NCBI RefSeq assembly: GCF_022201045.2
Contig: NC_068558.1
Coordinates: 50,695,501 to 50,759,500, forward strand
Reading direction: 5' to 3'
Length of the DNA stretch: 64,000 bases
DNA from: Citrus sinensis
Taxonomy: Eukaryota > Streptophyta > Magnoliopsida > Sapindales > Rutaceae
Both the position numbers and the translations under genes were made by a program. The notes beneath the pieces are model-generated. The model worked only from the letters and a program-made list of their open reading frames with translations. It was not told the origin of the DNA and ran no database searches. Shown here piece after piece: positions 1 to 12,405 of the stretch (position 1 is its first letter; every line of letters starts with the position of its first letter).

Positions 1-310
1 AAAATCCAAAAATTTTAGTGATAATATTTTTTTATATTAGTAATTAATTTTGTTGAAACTTCAATTTTCTACCATATGAAACCTTCATTTTTGCTCACTA
101 TTTTAAATTCGATATAGTATTGACGATAATTGTATTATATATTAATATGTGAGCTCAAAAATAAAAATCTAATACAACAACGTACCGTATCTAGCAATTT
201 ATTACCGAATAACTGAAGTAAAAATGCAATTAAAAAAAAAAGAAAAGAAAAGAAAACTGAAGTAAATATTATAATATTAACAAAATACAGTTGTTGTATT
301 TTGGAATTTG

Positions 311-429
311 GGATATCCATCCAAATACGTACAATTATTTAACATTAACGGCAAGGTTAAGTCAGTTAACGTTAGTGCCCGCGGCTCCCGTTCCCACGGG
401 TGACAGGTCAGGTCACGTGCCGTATAAAA
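311..429 (+). promoter_or_regulatory. Putative core promoter of the SPX-MFS gene: P1BS-like site, G-box, TATA box
   Basis: GGATATCC at 311-318 fits GNATATNC, the P1BS motif bound by PHR1-type phosphate-starvation factors. CACGTG (G-box) lies at 414-419 and TATAAAA at 423-429, about 485 bases before the ATG at 914. An SPX-domain phosphate transporter is a sensible PHR1 target, so the P1BS match is plausible, but an 8-base motif also occurs by chance. The transcription start is inferred, not seen. Confidence 0.4.
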
Positions 430-913
430 TGCCGTTTCCCGAAATTTGATTTCATTAACTAAAATACAAAATTTCGCGCGACTGTCATCAGTCATGACAC
501 CGCAGCGCCTCTTCTCAGTTCTCGGAAAGCAATGCAACACGCTTTTCTCTGATTTTAAAGGTTCAGGGTTTCGCGTGCCAACTGTTTGTTTAAAGTTAAA
601 AAAAAAAAGCATGTGAGAAAGAGACCTTTTTATCTTTTATGTTGCTGATGATTCTTCATGCCTGAGACTGTCGCATTTCTGGGTTTGTTTGTTTTGTCGA
701 CTCGAGTGTAACTTCATGTGATTCTTTGTAGTTGTAGGCCCAAATTAGGGTTTTCGTCACTGCCCAAAATCAAAATTTTGGTTTTACTTACGTGGTTTTA
801 TGTTGTGGTTTAGTGGGTTCTTTTCCTTTAAAGTTTATTCGAACTTTTTTGTTTTGCATAACATTTGATCATATTTTAATTTTAGGGCATTATTGAATAT
901 TGTTTCCTGAGAG

Positions 914-3900
914 ATGGTTGCATTTGGGAAGAAGTTGAAAGAAACACAAATTCAAGAATGGCAAGGGTATGTACTTCTAGTACCTTTCAATGGTAAATAT
1001 ACAAATGCCAAGTGAAATTTATGTTTCCTGTTTGTGCTTTTAATATAATTTTCTCCTTTTATTATGGTTATCTGAATGCGTACTTCTTTTTTTCAGATAT
1101 TATATCAACTATAAGTTACTGAAGAAGAAAGTCAACCGATACACGCAACAAATTCAAGTCGGGGCAGAAAATCGTCTTAATGTACTCAAGGACTTTGCAA
1201 GAATGCTTGATGATCAGGTAAGTTGTAGCCACCGGAATACATGAATTAATACTACTCACAATGGCATGAATAAAATAAAGTGAGTCCTAAACATAATGAT
1301 TAACTGGAGGGTTACACTCTGCCTAACGATGCTTAGTTCTCATGCCGTTCATTTGAACCATAAATGACTGGAGTCAATCTTTATTACATGCAAGCAAAAT
1401 ACATACCCACACACAGATACTCAGTATACGGTTATGTATGTCAACACGTTGTAGTGCTAGTTTCCTTCGTTTGTAAGAGAAATTACTTGCTGATTTGGAA
1501 AAAGATGGTGCTGCGTCTGTTACAGCTCTTAGCTTACTGATTACCACATCAATGAGTGTCTCTGGATAAAGCAAGTGTTATAGTATTTATTTATTTTAAG
1601 AAATAAGGCCATATCTGCTGCTTCTTTTTACAACTTCAGATTGAAAAGATTGTATTGTTTCTACTGGAACAACAAGGAGCACTAGCGAGCAGATTATCAG
1701 ATCTTGGAGAACATCACGATGCCCTTTCACAGCACCAAGATGGATCAAGAATTTCTGAACTACAGGAAGCATATAGAGCTGTTGGACATGATCTTTTAAG
1801 GCTTCTCTTTTTCGTTGAGATGAATGCTACTGGTCTGCGTAAGATTTTGAAAAAGTTTGATAAGCGCTTTGGCTATAGATTCACCGATTACTATGTCAAG
1901 ACCCGTGCCAATCATCCATATTCTCAGCTGCGACAAGTTTTTAAGCATGTGGTAATGTGCTCAAATTTATAATCAAAAGTTCTTTACTCAATCATATTTC
2001 AATGACTTTTCAATTGTCTGTTTCTTAACAAAAGTTTGGTTACCTTCCCATGTTTCTTAGTTACACTGTTTTTACACATTTTATGCATATATAACTATAC
2101 AAAACCTGCCCCAAGGGGTGTGGCCAAGTGGATTTCAAGTAGCTTTATTTGGCTAGCCACCTGAGTTCGGATCCTGGGGGAGGTAGAAGGCTAAAATAAT
2201 TGATTGGCTTAGCCCACCTCTCTACCTTAAAAAAAAAAAAAGAAAAAAGAAAATGAACGAGATAGTAACTGCATATGCAGGGTATTGGTGCTGTTGTTGG
2301 AGCAATATCTCGCAATCTTGCGGAACTTCAAGACCATCAGGGGAGCTACATTTCCATATATGATCAGCCTGCTCTATCTCACCCGGTTGTCTCTCGCATC
2401 CACTGATATATGCAATATTTATTACTCCTTTTCTCTTTAGCAATGTATATTGAGTTTCCAATTTGGTAACGAAGTTCTTATTTGACTTCCTCAAATCAAC
2501 TTTCAGAATGTATCTGTGGGTAAAAAGCCTTTCTTCCTCTATGTAAAATTCAACTAGATTCTCTTCTTAAATACAAAACTTGAAATTTTTCCCTGTTCTA
2601 TTGTGAGTACATAACTACTGGATTTTAGAATATGCAACACTATTGCGCTAACATCTTGTGAGGTGGTAACTTAGTTTCTGTCTGGTTTGTGCTCTTGAAT
2701 TGCTTTTGCATATTCTGCTCCTCCTGCAGCTAGTTGATTGCCTTGGAAAACGACAAAGAGTGTTTTTTGTATGTTTGATGTGAGTTACATGTTTTAGCTG
2801 AATATTGGAAATGATTCATTACTGCAACTTTAAATAGTAGTACCAGTCACCTCTTTATTGATTCAGAATGTAGTTCATGTATATACGTGGTATGTTTTGA
2901 ATAAGTAAATTGACGAGTATGTTTTGTAATATTTTACAGGATCCTGTAGTCGATTCTATTAAAGCAGCTGTGAACAGGTTGTCTCACTCAACAAATTTCC
3001 TTGAGTTCTTGGGAAAGCATGCTTTTATTATGCAAGAGGAGTTACCAAGTCCTTCTGGAGACCAAGATGTTGAGCAGAGATATCATTTTACTTCACTTCT
3101 GCTGAACTTGGTAAACACGTTTCTGTATATGGTCAACACATATGTTATTGTCCCTACAGCTGATAACTACTCCCTCAGCCTTGGAGCTGCGGCAACTCTT
3201 TGTGGTGTCATAATTGGGTCGATGGCTGTTGCACAAGTGTTTTCTTCAGTTTATTTTAGTGCATGGTCAAATAGATCATACTTGAAACCACTTGTGTTCA
3301 GCAGCATTGTTCTTCTTGTTGGAAACACCTTATATGCAATGGCTTATGATCTTAATTCCATAGCAGTTCTTCTGATAGGTCGGCTATTTTGTGGGTAAGT
3401 GGCTCATTTCTTGGTCATTGAATCTCGCATTTGATTTGTTTGTTTTGTGACTATTGTTCCGTATCATTATCAATCAACAGGCTCTTTACTGCATGAAGTT
3501 TTGGAATGACCAAACAAGTATGAGTAAAAGAGGTCTTCAATAACAATGACATTTAGAGTAAATACTGATATTGTCTTGTTCTGATGCCAGTTGCACAGTT
3601 TCAATTGTTGGAATTTGGATTAATGTGGGAACTCCTTTTTTGTGTGTGATTGACTTACAATTATGACAAATATGAAGTTTAACTTGAATTTTGGATTTTA
3701 AGATATCAATTCTAAGTGGATGCATATTAATTTAAAAATTAGTGGAAAATTTTTTATGTGAAACTCTCTCTAACATTTCAGTTTCTTTTTCTTCTCCTCT
3801 GTTTTCTTTTTGACAGAGCTCTGGTGTGAATTTCTAATACCATAGAAGTGATGTTATAATAAAGTTTATTTCTATTAATTTAAATTTTCTGTATACGCAT

Positions 3901-6596
3901 GCATAGTGGTGCTTATTCTGAGATTTTCCTGGGCCATATCTTTTTTTATTTTAAAATATTTTTGACAAGTCATATTCAGGAAAATAAATATATTAATTGA
4001 CTAGTCTAAGTTATTATATTTCAGGTTAGGTTCTGCAAGAGCTGTTAACAGGCGTTATATCAGTGATTGTGTACCACTTAAATTGCGAATGCGGGCTTCT
4101 GCAGGTTTTGTCAGTGCCAGTGCACTTGGAATGGCATGTGGTCCAGCTCTTGCTTGCTTATTTCAAACTAATTTTAAGATTTACAAGTTAACCTTCAATG
4201 AGGACACTTTACCCGGTTGGGTGATGGCTCTTTTATGGCTTGTCTACTTATTGTGGTTGTGGATTTCCTTTAGAGAGCCACCGCTTGAGACTAAGGAGAA
4301 TCTTGTGCCACAGGAAGCTAATGCTGGTTTGTCAACAAGATTGGGAACTTTAAGTTTGCATTTTGCATTAATCTGTTCTTTTTCTGCTTTTAGTGTTTTT
4401 GGCTTCCCTCTCTGTTCAGCGTGAATTTTTGTCAGCTCTTTTCACACTATCTAATTAGTAACCAACTTGCTGTCTTGCATTCTCGTCCACACTATGATTT
4501 ATAACTAATAAATCTTAAACAACATTAATTGCTTCCTTCCAATGCTGCTCAGATCTATATACAACTGTGTGGTTATACCATCGTCGCTCTCTCCATATGA
4601 GTTAGGTTGCATCTTCTTTTTCTTATCAGACCCATACATACACCAGTATTTTGCTAAGAAAAAGAAGATGCAACCTAAGTGTCAGAGTTAGCTAAACCAT
4701 TGAGGTATTATGACTCCAATTGTATTTTTTTTGAGGCTGCTCAAAGTTACCTTGGGTGAACCTGACGGCGGGGAGTACTATTCATTTTCTACGAAGTAAA
4801 TATTTGAAATTGAATCCTTAAGTATAAGTTAGGCCAGGTTGGATGGGGACATTTGTACCTAGTTAATACCACAACATTTCATTCATGTGCCTTTAAGTTG
4901 TCATTTCACATAAACTAATATAAACTGTGTCCTTTTATAGCGTGGATTTTGATGAATAGTTGTATTTCTTATTATGATAGGGCTATTGATCAATTGCACT
5001 GTAGATAATGGTTCTACCCGGCCATTGCTTTTGAACTCTGAAGCAAAGCAAAAAGATGAAAATGATGATCAAGAACTGGATAATGATGATCATGATGAAG
5101 ATGATGAAGATTCTAAGATAACTCACAGACCTGTCACTTCAATTATGTCAGCATATCGATTACTCACACCATCTGTTAAGGTATAGAACCCCTAACGTTA
5201 TGTTGTTTTCATTCATTGTTATCTCTAGAGGGTGCCCAACATTTTGCTTCTAGGCATGCTCAATAAAGAATCAATATATATATATATATATTATAGGCAC
5301 TATTTACACGTGATCTTTTACTTGAGTCATCATATTTTTTGCTAGGTCCAACTATTTGTTTATTTTATGCTCAAATATGCTATGGAGATTTTGCTTGCTG
5401 AATCAAGTGTCATCACTGAACATTACTTCATATGGTCAACCAGCAGAGTAGCAATTTTTCTTGCATGTCTTGGGCTAACGGTGCTTCCTGTAAACATTAT
5501 TGTTGGAAATTACATCAGCAATATTTTCGAAGAAAGGTAAGCCTTCCATTGTGAGTATGAACAACTACCTTATCTTTTCCTCATCTTATCGGTCAGAAAT
5601 CTTGAATTTTCAGATGTCTTATCCATGCTCATTTTTGTCAATGGAAAGAAACTCCTAAGGCTCTAAACAATAGAAAGCTAAAATCTATTCTGTAGGAGGA
5701 TTTTTAATCGTCTGATCTCTGTAAAATCCGGTTCCAGTTTATTTTCAAGCATTGAAAAATTACTTAGCTTCCCTGCAGAATGAGTGAGGAACTGATCCTG
5801 TTTCCAACTAATCTTTTGAAGAAATTCTAAGGTAGTGAAGCCCTTTGCTTTTTTCCCATAGAGACCAATGAAGATAGTAACAAAAATGTCATATACGATC
5901 CTGACTCATATCAACATCAAGTTCTTTAGTTGTGTTAGTTTATGTTGGACCCGGAAGTTGTAACCAGCAGATAATCAGCTTTACAATATAGTATGTTATC
6001 ATAATGTATGAATGCTATATTCCGTGCAGATTCATTTCTTCTCTGTTACTCGATTGCAGACAAGTTCTACTGGCATCTGAAATCATAGTGTGCATAGGCA
6101 TACTGCTAAGCTTCCATATATTGGTCCCTTATTCAGTGCCTCAATATGTTGGCTCGGCACTAATTACATTTGTGGCAGCTGAAGTTCTTGAAGGTAACTG
6201 TGGTTATTTATGGTAATGAACCATCACATTTGTTTGTATCATTGAACAATTAACCAATGACTGGGGTATTGTACATGAGATAGTATATAGTATTGCTTGG
6301 AGATGTTCTATGATTTGAGATTGACTACAAAATCCAATTTTGCTTGACCAAATCCAGGTGTGAATTTATCCCTTCTGTCTCGGGTCATGTCCTCAAGGCT
6401 TTCCCGTGGAACCTACAACGGTGGACTACTTTCAACAGAAGCTGGAACCCTGGCTCGGGTAATTGCAGATGGAACAATAACATTATCTGGGTACTTGGGG
6501 GAGAGTAGACTCTTGAATGTCACCTTACTCCCTTCACTCTTCATCTGTATCTCCTCCATTGTTGCCACCTGCATTACTTACAACTCCCTTTATTAA
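914..6596 (+). CDS. SPX-MFS vacuolar phosphate transporter (PHT5/VPT family)
   Basis: Ten exons: 914-966, 1097-1217, 1640-1951, 2281-2385, 2940-3394, 4025-4326, 4981-5180, 5346-5536, 6060-6193, 6358-6596. They join in frame to 703 residues, the usual family length. Residues 1 to about 160 form an SPX domain, starting [20 protein letters not shown], with the lysine clusters KLLKKK and [11 protein letters not shown] that bind inositol pyrophosphates in this family. From about residue 250 a major-facilitator domain begins ([20 protein letters not shown]) and runs to the end, KNSLY-like TYNSLY. A very acidic cytosolic loop (about residues 450-500, rich in D and E) splits the two MFS halves. Known members (Arabidopsis PHT5;1-3) load phosphate into the vacuole at the tonoplast. 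Which paralogue this is cannot be fixed from the window. The intron after exon 3 carries a SINE and the intron after exon 6 a perfect inverted repeat. Confidence 0.93.
2109..2256 (+). mobile_element. tRNA-derived SINE (family A), intron 3 of the SPX-MFS gene
   Basis: TGGCCAAGTGG (about 2121-2131) matches the Pol III A box TRGYNNARNGG, and AGTTCGGATCC (about 2164-2174) is a two-mismatch B box. A short body follows and then an A-rich tail from about 2228. The head is homologous to the minus-strand element near 53694, which also begins GCCCCAAGGGG. I found no convincing target-site duplication. The tail stops about 25 bases before the exon 4 acceptor at 2280. Confidence 0.7.
4602..4678. repeat. 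Perfect 24-bp inverted repeat with 29-base loop in an SPX-MFS intron
   Basis: The arm at 4602-4625 (TTAGGTTGCATCTTC then a T-rich stretch to TCTTA) is exactly the reverse complement of 4655-4678. The loop is 29 bases. It lies in the intron between exons 6 and 7, so the pre-mRNA could form a 24-base-pair stem. Confidence 0.9.
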
Positions 6597-7384
6597 ATCG
6601 CTGGCCTTCTCTGATTAATAAATACTGTACAGTATAAAAGAAGTTGCTCCGTCCCTGATCAAATCACAAAGATAGTTTGACCAGGTCCTCAATTCTGAAC
6701 GATGTACATATTTTGGGTTGAATTGATCAGGTTCCATTTAATGCTTGACATGATGATAGTATGTCATCGCAAGCTCATGCCTTGGCATTTACTTTCTACA
6801 GCCCAAGAGTACTTGTATACATTGCTTAAGAGATTGTAAATAGTTACAATACTTTAACAAATAACTATTAAATTGTAATGATATAACTTCTTATTTCTTG
6901 TAAACTTACACAAACAACTTGAATAGACGTCAATATACATTAATTATACACCATTTTGTTTAAAATTATATTAATGATTCATTTTAAATTAAACATAATA
7001 TAATATAATATAATTTGATATAATCTAACCCAATATTAATAGTTAGTCGAATATTCGAGAGGATTAAAAAATTTTAGCAGTATCATATTTAAGTTGATAT
7101 AAATGGGTCTCAATAATTTATATAGTGTAAATAGCAGCCTTAAAAAAAAAATTGTTAGTCGAATCGTGCGTGCCAGGCAGCCATAGCGTTAGGCAGCAAC
7201 CAAGGCCGTATGGAGGGACGGACAAAAGTGATGTCATCAGTTGCAACTGAAGTGCTGGATTTGTAGGAGAACTCGTGCCCGTCTCAAAGGCTTAATAAGA
7301 AGAGAAGAAAGCGGAAGCAAAGAAAGAAACAGAGAACAAGAGGCAGTGAGTGAGTTGAAAAAGAGGGAAAAAAGAAAAGAAAAG
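6597..7384. other. Intergenic: SPX-MFS 3' end and GET3a 5' region
   Basis: The first 300 bases are the likely 3' UTR of the upstream gene. 6840-7150 is AT-rich with ATATA-type repeats. The last 200 bases, purine-rich with GAA/AGA runs, look like the GET3a leader. No other gene is visible. Confidence 0.6.
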
Positions 7385-10300
7385 ATGACGGAGGAGGATC
7401 AAGATCAAGATCAAGAATTAGAAATTCCAGAGGGCAGTGTACGGAATATACTAGAACAAGATAGTCTCAAGTGGGTCTTCGTCGGAGGCAAAGGCGGCGT
7501 TGGCAAAACGACATGTAGTTCAATTCTCTCGATCCTTTTGGCCGAGGTCCGACCTTCTGTCTTGATCATATCCACTGACCCAGCTCACAATCTCAGCGAT
7601 GCTTTTCAGCAACGCTTCACCAAAACACCTACTTTAGTCAATGGTTTCTCCAATCTTTATGCCATGGTACGCCTTTCATTTTCATATGTCCTCCTTCATC
7701 TCGCTTTTTTTTTTTTTTTTTTTTTTTTTTAGGGTTCTTCAATTTTAGTGTCAATTTGGTTTTTCTTTTTTCTTTTTGAATAAATTGGGGGATGGGGTTC
7801 ATTGTATTTGTTAATTTCTTCCCTTGGCCTGAATCTGTATTTAGACATTTTGATGTTTCACCATCTGAGATTTCCGTTTTATACTTGGCATTTGTGAATT
7901 GATGCCATCATTTAATTGTCCCTATCTTTCGTGTGATGCTCTCTACAGGAGGTGGATCCTAGTGTCGAAGAAGAAACGGGTTCTACCGAGGGAATGGATA
8001 GCTTGTTTTCTGAGCTAGCAAATGCTATTCCCGGTATTGATGAGGCAATGAGCTTTGCGGAGATGCTCAAGTAAGATTCTTCAAACAACTATATGCATTT
8101 TTCAAGTGGATTTGCAATTTCACTGATCTTAATCTTTATACAGGGACACACTTGGTGTGATATGCTTGTTGTTCGGTTTTAATTGCCATTCACCTTGCTT
8201 CTATTGCACATCTTCCTACATTAGCATTAGTGGACCAAACAAATCAACAGACTATTAGTTTCTTGTGCATTTTTGAGTTATGTATGTATCTAATGACAAA
8301 TTAAAATGCAATGCTGTAGGTTTGAAGATTTCTTGTTTAATCTTAAGTTTGATAGTATTTAGATATCCACTGCATTTAAAGCACGCATTATCATGAACTA
8401 AATTTTGCTTCCAGTGTGTACTTTGACTTTAATTCATCTCAAAATTTTGCTTTCTTGATGACCTATTATGATCTGTAGAGGCTTTATTCAAATATTATAC
8501 TTTGCTCTATTTGACGGCATCGTTTTAGGTGGTATTTGAATGTTTAATCAAACAGTCAAGCATGTCGATGGTGCAAGTTTTCTGCCTTATTCAGTTGGAT
8601 TTTACTTTTCTTCACACACAACATGGAGCTCCGAATGATTGCTTTATGATTTGGATGAAAAATGCTCTTTTATTTGCTCTTGCATATGTGTCTTGTTTTG
8701 TAAACAGACGACTGAGAAAGACATGATGTATACTCTCTCTGCAGTCTTTGTTTCATATATTGTATAATTTGCTTGCCATCTACTAATTCTTTTGCACAAA
8801 TAACTTTGCCCCAGATTGGTGCAAACAATGGATTATTCTTGTATAGTATTTGATACAGCTCCAACTGGCCATACACTCCGGCTATTACAATTTCCTTCAA
8901 CCTTAGAGAAGGGGCTAGACAAAATGATGTCCTTGAAAAATAAATTTGGCGGCATGATTAATCAGGTATGTTCTTTAGTACCCAGATATGTTCTTTAGTT
9001 TTATCTAGCGCAATCATCTGGTTGTAGAAATTTTTGGCCTTTTTGAATTGAGACTCCCATTGTGCGACTATCAGGGTTTGAAGTGCGGCAATCTGGTGTA
9101 GTGTGACTTTAATGCTTACTTTAGCAATTTGCAGTGGTTAACTATTTTGTTATAATTGTCCCCTTGCCATTAATGTTTCGGTATTCTTCCTGATAAATAA
9201 TGAGCCCCTTTAAGCTTTTTAATTTGATTATGTCTTTTAATCCTCCACCATGGTTGGAACTATCAAAACATTCTTAGTTCTGGTTTCGTATTTTTAGGCG
9301 TTTATTTTACGTGTAAAGTATAAACCTACAACTACTGTCTGTGCTACACTTACTTTGGTTAATTTTGAAACTTCTCATGACAGATGACCCGTCTCTTTGG
9401 AATTGATGATGAATTTGGGGAGGATGCTCTCTTAGGAAGGCTTGAGGGCATGAAAGATGTGATTGAACGAGTTAATAAGCAGTTCAAGGACCCAGTAAGA
9501 TAGAACCACATGATTGTTGTTTTTTTAAGTGGAATTCCTTTTATTCATTACTTTTTAGATGCTATTTTTTTCCAAAGTACTAGGATTTGTGAAGTTGCTT
9601 AAAATCTAACTTGGTTTTCCAAAACTTCCGGAATCAACTATTGATATCCATATGCTGTGTTTCCTTGTTGGCAGGACTTGACAACCTTTGTCTGTGTTTG
9701 CATTCCAGAGTTCCTCTCTCTCTATGAAACTGAGCGACTTGTGCAGGAGCTAACCAAGTTTGAGATTGATACACATAATATTATTATTAACCAAGTACTT
9801 TATGATGATGAAGGTGAGCATCCTGCCTCTATTTGCCCTTCTGATATTCTTGTTCAGACAATAAGTTTGACCATCAATAGGCATGCATTGTAATTGTAGA
9901 TGTTGAATCGAAGTTGCTCAGAGCTAGAATGCGAATGCAACAAAAGTACCTCGATCAGTTCTACATGTTGTATGATGACTTTCACATCACCAAGTTGCCT
10001 TTGCTGCCAGAAGAGGTAAAATTCGGACTGCCAAAAGTTAAGCATACCTTAGCCATTCATGCCATGTGAAAATTAATGAAAACAATGTTCTATTTTCCAA
10101 AATATTTTGGGATGAAAAGACATGCCAATATTTGCTTTATCCGTAGCCCAGATTTAATTCAGCTTTAGTTATAGGATTTATAGGATTACTGAAATTGCTG
10201 ACTTCTTTATACATATATGACTTTTAGAATTACTTGTCAGCACATTGATTAGCAAAATGTGGATTGAGTAGGTAACTGGGATTGAAGCTCTGAAAGCTTT

Positions 10301-10448
10301 TTCACAACATTTTGTTACGCCATATCAACCTTCAACCAGTAGAGATACGGTGGAAGATCTGGAGCGGAGAGTGTCCACTCTAAGGCAGCAGTTGCAAGAA
10401 GCAGAAGCAGAGTTAGAGAGACTAAGAAAAGGAAAACAGGTGGCCTAA
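7385..10448 (+). CDS. GET3A: ATPase GET3a (ArsA/TRC40 family), tail-anchored protein targeting
   Basis: Seven exons: 7385-7666, 7949-8070, 8815-8965, 9384-9494, 9675-9813, 9900-10015, 10272-10448, giving 365 residues. Near residue 35 stands the deviant Walker A (P-loop) [10 protein letters not shown], followed by switch [17 protein letters not shown] and, in exon 3, switch [22 protein letters not shown] and [22 protein letters not shown] match plant GET3a closely. The protein is the cytosolic dimeric ATPase that hands tail-anchored proteins to the ER receptor. The zinc-binding CxxC pair of yeast and animal GET3 is replaced by SKLLRAR, as I recall for Arabidopsis GET3a. There is no transit peptide, which argues against the plastid GET3b. 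The start follows an AG-rich leader. Confidence 0.95.
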
Positions 10449-10889
10449 CGATACTTTGCTCGCAATTACAGCCTTGGCTTCTTTTTATTTCACCTGCTGA
10501 CAACAGAGGGCATCCTGTTTCATTGGGCCGCCATGGGAATTCATTCTTCTATATTACTGCAGGATAATGTTTCATAACAAATTTATTTCATGAATACTTT
10601 ACTTATATACCTTTTAAATCATTACATGAGATTATTCTTTTCCTTGTCGAACCATCTGAAGGGTTTTCTTTTGCTGTTTTAGTCATTACACTTGAACTGA
10701 AACGATCTCTGTCATTTCAGTTCTAAGCTTACCATTTTCTTTAACACTAAAGATTATATGCTGATTTAGATATCCTTGTTATGCTTGTATTTAACCGAGT
10801 TGTACTGCGGTGAAGACGGCAAACGGTAGAGCCGTCATTTGCAAATTGTTACAAATTCACAGTACATTTACCATGACACTACAACAATT

Positions 10890-10929
10890 GTTGAGATGGC
10901 CGAGTTGGTCTAAGGCGCCAGATTAAGGT

Positions 10930-10962
<33 letters not shown>

Positions 10963-10970
10963 TCTCAACA
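10890..10970 (+). tRNA. tRNA-Leu(AAG): tRNA-Leu (anticodon AAG)
   Basis: The acceptor arms GTTGAGA and TCTCAAC pair perfectly, followed by discriminator A. The A box TGGCCGAGTTGG and B box GGTTCAAATCC are present. The anticodon stem CCAGA/TCTGG encloses TTAAGGT with anticodon AAG. A long variable arm (TCCGAAAGGGCG region) marks it as class II, as expected for leucine. There is no intron. A TTTT terminator lies at 10976-10979. Confidence 0.97.
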
Positions 10971-11051
10971 CAACATTTTAGTACTATTTTGTTATTATTT
11001 TATAAAATAAATTGGGATTGGGGATATTCAGCATAAGGATTTGGAGCGTTA

Positions 11052-11419
11052 GAGCATCACTAAAAAATTCTTCAAGTAAGATTTTATTATTTATTTAAAG
11101 AGTCATATCAACATTTAAGGTTCTAAAAAATACTTCAATTTCAAATAAGAAATGATATTCTCTCTTCAAATTTGAAGAGTTACTTTCTCTCTTTTTAATT
11201 TATATTTTATTATTTTTTGTTGAAGAAAAATAGAAAGGTGATTTAATTACTATTGATTTTTCCTTTGAAAAAATAGTTATTTAATTAAAATAATATTAAC
11301 TCATTTTTATTTGAAAAGTCTTTCGGAGAATAATATTTTTTTTCACCCATCTATTTACCATATAAGTAAGCAAATGAATATTTAAAGAGTAAAATTTATA
11401 GAGTCTTTTGGAGATGCTC
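11052..11419. mobile_element. Tourist/PIF-Harbinger-type MITE
   Basis: The left end GAGCATCACTAAAAAATTC and the reverse complement of the right end, GAGCATCTCCAAAAGACTC, form an imperfect terminal inverted repeat. The element is flanked on both sides by TTA (11049-11051 and 11420-11422), the 3-bp duplication of PIF/Harbinger. It is 368 bp, AT-rich and has no ORF, so it is non-autonomous. Confidence 0.75.
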
Positions 11420-11433
11420 TTAATGTTATCAAC

Positions 11434-11700
11434 CAGCCATCTAGACGAACCAGGCCCTACTAGAGAAAAAAAAAAGAACGATAAATTGTTTGGATTAATT
11501 TGCCGAACATTCTATCCATTTAGGAAATAAAATTCACAAGGTTGTGTTATAAGGATCTAGGATTTTAAAAGCTCCATTCTTTCCCATATGTTATAAACCA
11601 ACCATTCAGCCGGACCAGGCCGTGCTGGAGAAAAAATAATAATAATAGTAGTAGTAAATTGTTTGGATTGATTTGCCGAACCACGAACATTCTATCCTCA
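11434..11700 (+). repeat. Diverged tandem duplication, about 160-bp spacing
   Basis: Copy 1 (about 11434-11515) and copy 2 (about 11597-11697) share ACCAGGCC..., an A-rich stretch, then AAATTGTTTGGATT and TTTGCCGAAC...ATTCTATCC. Copy 2 has gained AAT/AGT repeats. Origin unknown. Confidence 0.6.
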
Positions 11701-12337
11701 AAATTCAACATGGAAAATTGATAGCGTGAATATTTAAAAGACAGCATGTCCTATGTATCATAATCAGGCCAATTGGATTAATGCCAATAGTAAGATTTTA
11801 CATTATGTTTAATCGTCGGATTGGAGCATCAAAATTAATAATGTTTGTTTCATAAAATAAGAGTGGGAATTAGAATCGTGAGTTCATCCCAATTTGGTAA
11901 TAGAGAATGGAAGATTGATTTTCAACGAGGGTCGGAGTTAGTCTCCTATTCCTAGGAGTTTCAATTCTACCCCTCATTAACATTTTGATATTCCTACAAT
12001 GCTATCTCTTTAAATGAAAAATATAAATATCAAAAAATAAAAAAGCAAATCCCTAAGCCAACTCCTCTCACCAAAGCTCCGTCCAGTCCAATGCCATCGC
12101 GACCAAACCCATCGTCCTTGCCAAAATCAAGCGCATCTGTCGTTATTGGTTTGTCGGCTATGGAACATAAACTGGTTGTCGATTTCGTCTGCATTTGAGT
12201 TGTCTTGATTTCATCTCTGTCCCGATTTCGTCTCCGATGACCACAATTCCGATCTGATGATGATATCGACAACGATGATTTGTTGTTATTGATGATGATG
12301 ATTCAATTTTGATTATTATTATTATTTTTAAATGGAT

Positions 12338-12405
12338 AATTAATAATAATAATAATAATCACAATAATAATCACAATAATAATCACAATAATAATCACAA
12401 TAATT
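12338..12405. repeat. 12-bp minisatellite AATCACAATAAT
   Basis: AATCACAATAAT repeats about four to five times, preceded by AAT triplets. It is probably polymorphic and has no visible function. Confidence 0.8.

Noticed and set aside
135-612. Two overlapping minus-strand frames of 61 and 111 codons
   Set aside because: They run across the promoter of the SPX-MFS gene, have no family resemblance and no codon character.
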